Below are positions 13,653 to 17,675 of a DNA stretch of 17,675 bases, one piece after another. Numbering within the stretch: the first letter of the stretch is position 1; the number at the start of each line of letters is the position of its first letter. The stretch is from an uncultured Prevotellaceae bacterium (GTDB taxonomy: Bacteria > Bacteroidota > Bacteroidia > Bacteroidales > Bacteroidaceae). The notes beneath the pieces are model-generated. The model saw only the letters and a list, made by a program, of their open reading frames with translations, was not told the origin of the DNA and did no database searches. The translations under genes were made by a program, and so were the position numbers. The stretch covers positions 1-17,675 of the forward strand of contig CAMJLI010000022.1 of the NCBI GenBank assembly GCA_946406585.1. The letters run 5' to 3'.

Positions 13653-15959
13653 ATGGACGAAAGCAACCACATACAAAAAGATGCCGAACGCGAAGCCGCC
13701 GACGACAAGATGGTGAACGAAGGCTACCAGCAACTGCTCAACAGCTACCTGGCCTCGCCCCACCGCAAGAAGGTGGACATCATCAACAAGGCTTTCAACT
13801 TCGCACGCCAGGCACACAAGGGAGTAAGACGCCTGTCAGGCGAGCCTTACATCATGCACCCCATCTCCGTGGCGCTGATAGCCTCGGCAGAAATGGGACT
13901 TGGCTCTACAAGCATCTGCTCCGCCCTGCTGCACGACGTGGTTGAAGACACCGACTATACTGTAGAAGACATAGAAACCATCTTCGGCAGCAAGATAGCA
14001 CAAATCGTGGATGGACTGACAAAAATCTCTGGCGGCATCTTTGGCGACCAGGCATCGGCGCAAGCAGAGAATTTCAAGAAACTGCTGCTAACCATGAGCG
14101 ACGACATCCGCGTCATACTACTAAAGATTTGCGACCGCCTGCACAACATGCGGACACTGAGCAGCCAACCTGCCAACAAGCAATACAAGATAGCAGGAGA
14201 GACATTATATATATATGCCCCACTAGCCAACCGTCTCGGACTAAACAAGATAAAGAACGAGCTGGAGGACTTGAGCTTCAAGTATGAGCATCCCTCTGAA
14301 TATGAGAGCATAAAGAACCGACTAGCCACAACAGAGGAATCGCGCAACACACTGTTTGAGGAGTTCACCAAACCAATACGCAAAGCCCTCGATGAAATGG
14401 GCATGAAATATGAGATAAAAGCTCGTGTGAAAGCCCCCTACTCCATCTGGACGAAAATGCAGAACAAGCACGTGACGTTCAAGGAAATCTACGACATCTT
14501 GGCTGTGCGCATCATCTTCACCCCGGAAAGCCGTGAGACAGAGATAAACGACTGCTTCCGCATCTATGTGGCAATCAACAAGATATACAAGTCGCACCCC
14601 GACCGTCTGCGAGACTGGGCAAACCACCCCAAAGCCAATGGCTATCAAGCACTTCACGTGACACTGATGTCGAGACAAGGACAATGGATAGAGGTGCAGA
14701 TACGCTCGGAGCGCATGAACGAGATTGCCGAGCAAGGCTTCGCCGCACACTGGAAATACAAGTCGGGCGAGGTGGGAGAAGACTCCGAACTGAACGACTG
14801 GATACACACCATAAAGGAAATCCTCGACGACCCACAACCCGACGCCATGGACTTCCTCGACACCATCAAGCTCAACCTCTTCGCCTCTGAAATCTTCGTC
14901 TTCACTCCAAAAGGAGAGATACGCACCATGCCGGCTGGATGCACCGCCCTCGACTTTGCCTTCCAGATACACACCTTCCTGGGATGTCATTGCATCGGCG
15001 CCAAGGTGAACCACAAGCTCGTGCCTCTGAGCCACCGCCTAAACAGCGGCGACCAGGTGGAGATACTTACATCCAAGTCGCAACATGTAGATCCATCGTG
15101 GGTGAACTTCGTATCCACGGCGAAGGCAAAAGCCAAGATACAAGCCATACTACGGCGCAACATGCGCGAGATACAGAAACAGGGCGAGAACACGCTGAGG
15201 GAATTCCTTGAAAAGCATGAGCTGGAAATGAGCAACGCCGTGATAGACCGCCTTTGCGAGATACACGACATCAAGAAACAAGAAAAGCTTTTCTACAACA
15301 TAGGCAACAAGACCATCATCTTAGGCGACAAGGACATCGACGAACTGTTGGAGCGCAAGACCGGCAAGACCGGCTGGCGGCGCCTGGTGCCATTCCTGAA
15401 CAGCGAGAAGGACAAAGATAAAGACAAGAAGCGAGATGGCGGCGGAAGTGACCCAACAGACTTCAAGCCAGTCCTTTTCGTAGTAGATAAGGACTTCAAC
15501 CGGAAGAAGCCGTTCTACATAAACGAGAACAACATCCACACCCTGCTTTTCCCCAAATGCTGCTGTCCCATTCCCGGCGACGATGCCATGGGATTCATCG
15601 ACAACAAGAACCACATAGAGGTGCACCATCGCGACTGTGATGTGGGCGTCAAGTTGAAGTCAAGTTTCGGCAACAGAATAATCGACGTGAAATGGGACAT
15701 GCACCGCACCATGCTCTTCGATGCCACCATAAGGCTCAAAGGCATTGACCAGATAGGACTTCTCAACGATGTGACAGCCATCATCTCCCGCCAGCTCAAC
15801 GTCAACATGCGCAAGCTGGTGATTTCCACCGACCAAGGCATTTTCGAAGGCATAATAGAACTAAGGGTGCATGACAAGGATGACGTGCAGGTAATCATCG
15901 ACTCGCTCGCAAGCATAAAAGGATTGGAAGAAGCCCAAAGGATAGAAAAGAAACGATAA
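13653..15959 (+). CDS. rel: Bifunctional RelA/SpoT homologue, (p)ppGpp synthetase/hydrolase
   Basis: 768 residues from ATG 13653. The frame opens at TTG 13620 over the preceding stop, but the ATG gives the expected N-terminus. Domains: HD hydrolase with H94-D95-V-V-E98-D99 intact; the synthetase domain with RVKAPYSIWTKM, YDILAVRIIF, NGYQALHVTL (G330-H335) and an E-V-Q-I-R segment, then AEQGFAAHWKYK; TGS from about 413 (EIFVFTPKGEIRTMPAGCTALDFAF); a conserved-cysteine region around 636 (CCCPIPGDD); and an ACT domain from about 690. It makes and degrades (p)ppGpp in response to amino-acid starvation at the ribosome. Both active sites look complete. It is the last gene of the parAB-linked run. 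Confidence 0.95.
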   Translation: MDESNHIQKDAEREAADDKMVNEGYQQLLNSYLASPHRKKVDIINKAFNFARQAHKGVRRLSGEPYIMHPISVALIASAEMGLGSTSICSALLHDVVEDTDYTVEDIETIFGSKIAQIVDGLTKISGGIFGDQASAQAENFKKLLLTMSDDIRVILLKICDRLHNMRTLSSQPANKQYKIAGETLYIYAPLANRLGLNKIKNELEDLSFKYEHPSEYESIKNRLATTEESRNTLFEEFTKPIRKALDEMGMKYEIKARVKAPYSIWTKMQNKHVTFKEIYDILAVRIIFTPESRETEINDCFRIYVAINKIYKSHPDRLRDWANHPKANGYQALHVTLMSRQGQWIEVQIRSERMNEIAEQGFAAHWKYKSGEVGEDSELNDWIHTIKEILDDPQPDAMDFLDTIKLNLFASEIFVFTPKGEIRTMPAGCTALDFAFQIHTFLGCHCIGAKVNHKLVPLSHRLNSGDQVEILTSKSQHVDPSWVNFVSTAKAKAKIQAILRRNMREIQKQGENTLREFLEKHELEMSNAVIDRLCEIHDIKKQEKLFYNIGNKTIILGDKDIDELLERKTGKTGWRRLVPFLNSEKDKDKDKKRDGGGSDPTDFKPVLFVVDKDFNRKKPFYINENNIHTLLFPKCCCPIPGDDAMGFIDNKNHIEVHHRDCDVGVKLKSSFGNRIIDVKWDMHRTMLFDATIRLKGIDQIGLLNDVTAIISRQLNVNMRKLVISTDQGIFEGIIELRVHDKDDVQVIIDSLASIKGLEEAQRIEKKR

Positions 15960-16021
15960 GGCAGGTGTAAACGATTGCCCGCAGGAAACGCAACGACCAT
16001 AGAAACCAATATAACAAAAAA

Positions 16022-16993
16022 ATGAAGAGAACAAAGAGCATTCTATTTGCCCTGATGATGGGCGTTGCTGCAATGGCAGCCAATCCTTACGACAATCCTG
16101 ACACCATCTTCGTGGCACGCGACGGCACCGGACAATTCCGCAACGTGGGAGATGCCATTGAAGTGTGCCGCGCCTTCATGGACTACAACAAGGTGATATT
16201 TGTGAAAAAAGGCACCTACAAGGAGAAAATCATCATCCCCTCATGGCTCGACAACATCGAAATAGTGGGCGAGGACGTGGAAAAGACCATCATCACCTAC
16301 GATGACCATGCCAACATCCGCTTGGAAGGCACAGAGAAGGGCATGGGCACCTTCCGCACCTACACGATGAAAATAGAGGGCAATGGCATCACCTTGAAAA
16401 ACATCACTATAGAGAACAACTCCGCACGCCTGGGACAAGCCGTGGCACTCCACACCGAGGGCGACAGGCTGAAATTCATAGGATGCCGGTTCCTGGGCCA
16501 TCAAGACACTGTATACACCGGCAAGGCCGGCACACGCCTCTATTTCGAGCAATGCTACATAGAAGGCACCACCGACTTCATCTTCGGCCCCTCCACAGCA
16601 TGGTTTGAAGACTGCACCATCAAGAGCAAAATCAACTCGTATGTCACCGCAGCCTCTACACCACAAGACGTGGAATTCGGCTACATCTTCAACCGCTGCC
16701 GCCTCATAGCAGATGCAAATGCAGAGAAGGTGTATCTGGGCCGTCCGTGGCGCCCATACGCATACACGCTATTCATGAACTGCCAACTGGGCAAGCACAT
16801 ACGTCCTGAAGGATGGCACAACTGGGGAAAGGAAGAGAACGAGAAGACCGCCCGCTATCTGGAATACAACAACACAGGCGAAGGAGCTGCCACAAGCAAT
16901 CGTACCTCTTGGAGCCGACAGCTGACAAAAAAAGAAGCTGCAGCCATCACGAAAGAGCGTGTGTTCAGCATGAAGAGCAGTTGGATGCCATAG
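16022..16993 (+). CDS. Pectinesterase, carbohydrate esterase family 8
   Basis: 323 residues with a signal peptide (MKRTKSILFALMMGVAAMAA). It should remove methyl esters from homogalacturonan, in the periplasm or outside. The CE8 motifs are all present: GQAVAL (Q139), HQDT (Q161, D162), DFIFG (D185) and LGRPWRPYAYTL (R241, W243); D162 and D185 are the catalytic acid and nucleophile by family precedent. It is a single-domain protein without a carbohydrate-binding module or C-terminal sorting tail. It follows rel by 62 nt with no recognisable promoter between them. The susC-like gene downstream suggests a polysaccharide-utilization locus. Confidence 0.94.
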   Translation: MKRTKSILFALMMGVAAMAANPYDNPDTIFVARDGTGQFRNVGDAIEVCRAFMDYNKVIFVKKGTYKEKIIIPSWLDNIEIVGEDVEKTIITYDDHANIRLEGTEKGMGTFRTYTMKIEGNGITLKNITIENNSARLGQAVALHTEGDRLKFIGCRFLGHQDTVYTGKAGTRLYFEQCYIEGTTDFIFGPSTAWFEDCTIKSKINSYVTAASTPQDVEFGYIFNRCRLIADANAEKVYLGRPWRPYAYTLFMNCQLGKHIRPEGWHNWGKEENEKTARYLEYNNTGEGAATSNRTSWSRQLTKKEAAAITKERVFSMKSSWMP

Positions 16994-17061
16994 GCTCCAG
17001 AGAGTATCAACTAAATATGAACACAAACTTGCGAGATTCTTAAAAAAACAAAAAATGTAAC

Positions 17062-17088
17062 CATTTTTACCTTGATATAGTAAAAATG
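17062..17088. repeat. Inverted repeat with the susC -33 box in its loop
   Basis: CATTTTTAC (17062-17070) and GTAAAAATG (17080-17088) are perfect 9-bp complements, with one further A-T pair beyond a mismatch. The 9-nt loop contains CTTG at 17071-17074. The stem is AT-rich and no T-run follows, so an operator is more likely than a terminator. Confidence 0.6.
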
Positions 17089-17100
17089 TTGCTAATTTTG
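17071..17100 (+). promoter_or_regulatory. Promoter of the susC-like gene
   Basis: TAATTTTG (17093-17100) matches TAnnTTTG exactly; CTTG (17071-17074) with an 18-nt spacer is a near match to the -33 box. The leader to the ATG at 17236 is about 130 nt, long enough for post-transcriptional control. Confidence 0.65.
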
Positions 17101-17235
17101 ACGACCAATCTACCAAGACATGCTTATCTGTGAAGAAAAACAATAGAAAGGACTAATATAAGAACCGAAGCGACAAACTACTAAAAGGAAAATTATCAAC
17201 CTACTATTTTATATTTTATAACTAAAACAAAGTTT

Positions 17236-17675
17236 ATGTATCCATTCATCAAGAAGGCTGTAATAGCCTTATGCATGAGCCTGTTTTGCCTTGTGGGTCA
17301 CGCCCAGAAGACCATTACAGGAACAGTGAAAGACGTGGCTGGCGACCCGCTGATAGGCGCCACCGTCTCGTTGGGAGGCACCAACGGCGTTATTACCGAC
17401 ATCGATGGCAATTTCACGCTATCAGGTGTAGAAACAGGCGCCACGCTGACAATCTCCTACATCGGCTACCAGACAAAGACCGTGAAGGTAGGTTCGCAAA
17501 ACACCTACGAAGTGGTGCTGGAAGCCAACGACAAGTCACTCGACGAAGTGGTGGTCATCGGTTATGGCACCGTGAAGCGTCGCGACCTGACTGGAGCCGT
17601 AGCCTCCGTCACTGGTGAGACACTTGCCAAGAACCCCGTAGCCAATGTGGCACAGGCTCTCCAAGGCCAGTTGCC
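17236..17675 (+). CDS. SusC/RagA-like TonB-dependent outer-membrane transporter (3' end outside window)
   Basis: The first 146 residues of a protein that is normally about 1000 long. Signal peptide MYPFIKKAVIALCMSLFCLVGHA; then the carboxypeptidase-regulatory-like N-terminal domain (KTITGTVKDVAGDPLIGATV, an N-G-V-I-T-D-I-D-G-N-F motif, ISYIGYQTKTV); then the TonB-box-like SLDEVVVIGYGTVKRRDLTGAV around residues 101-122, followed by the start of the plug (VANVAQALQGQLP). This is the classic SusC-family layout, a transporter that with a SusD lipoprotein imports oligosaccharides across the outer membrane. Substrate cannot be told from this part; the upstream pectinesterase hints at pectin. Confidence 0.93.
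   Translation, partial: MYPFIKKAVIALCMSLFCLVGHAQKTITGTVKDVAGDPLIGATVSLGGTNGVITDIDGNFTLSGVETGATLTISYIGYQTKTVKVGSQNTYEVVLEANDKSLDEVVVIGYGTVKRRDLTGAVASVTGETLAKNPVANVAQALQGQL

Noticed and set aside
13304..13708. Cysteine-rich minus-strand ORF opposite the transglycosylase tail
   Set aside because: It is the complement of the Ser/Asn/Arg-rich codons of the real gene; no promoter or homology signal by eye.
14645..14660. parS-like sequence centred on CACGTG inside rel
   Set aside because: Only about 11 of 16 bases match TGTTTCACGTGAAACA and the outer arms are not palindromic; it encodes conserved residues (ALHVTL) of the synthetase domain. Other CACGTG cores in the window are worse.
16994..17040. 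Terminator after the pectinesterase
   Set aside because: A-runs are present but I found no stem followed by T; the palindrome at 17062-17088 is AT-only and overlaps the susC promoter.
17120..17146. Eight-codon ORF (M-L-I-C-E-E-K-Q) in the susC leader
   Set aside because: Too short to support and no coupling to the main start; kept only as a leader detail.
17271..17618. Open frame of 115 codons in the susC region
   Set aside because: It is out of frame with the clear SusC signal peptide and TonB-box frame that starts at 17236.

Overview
The window looks like chromosomal DNA from a Bacteroidales bacterium, most likely Prevotella or a close relative. Four things point that way: promoters of the Bacteroidetes type (TTTG, about 20 nt, then TAnnTTTG); secreted proteins ending in an LPKGIYIKxGKK-type tail as on type IX secretion cargo; Bacteroidales-restricted families (DUF3256, DUF4494, DUF5683, SusC/RagA); and the gene order parA-parB-DUF5683-lytic transglycosylase-Rel facing away from surE-lpxB. 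I saw no tRNA, rRNA, CRISPR array, transposase or prophage gene.

Left part (1-6392), accessory and secretory. A large modular secreted protein, cut by the window edge, is followed at 21 and 25 nt by two paralogous small acidic peptides and a strong intrinsic terminator. A minus-strand promoter-leader-terminator cassette follows (candidate small RNA of about 65-70 nt), then a minus-strand DUF3256 gene. A plus-strand M6-family metalloprotease has a clear promoter, which also fixes its start codon. Behind it lies a repeat-rich intergenic segment.

Middle part (6393-9611, minus strand): surE and lpxB, then, behind an internal promoter, a DUF4494 gene and the PLP-homeostasis gene yggS, which overlap as TGATG. 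The yggS terminator is unusual: its upstream arm is the coding sequence for the conserved IFGER end of the protein and the stop codon sits in the loop.

The divergent region 9612-9779 carries back-to-back -7 elements and a strong hairpin in the parAB leader. It opens a plus-strand run, 9780-15959: parA, parB, DUF5683, an MltD-like lytic transglycosylase with a basic Ser/Asn/Arg-rich tail, and a bifunctional Rel (p)ppGpp synthetase/hydrolase. Spacings are short, so chromosome segregation, wall remodelling and stringent response are probably co-transcribed.

Right part (16022-17675): a secreted CE8 pectin methylesterase and the start of a SusC-like TonB-dependent transporter. This looks like the edge of a polysaccharide (possibly pectin) utilization locus. 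The susC promoter has an inverted repeat whose loop holds the -33 box, a plausible regulator site.

The items I would look at first are the paired small peptides, the minus-strand RNA cassette at 3461-3567, the terminator inside yggS and the palindrome on the susC promoter.
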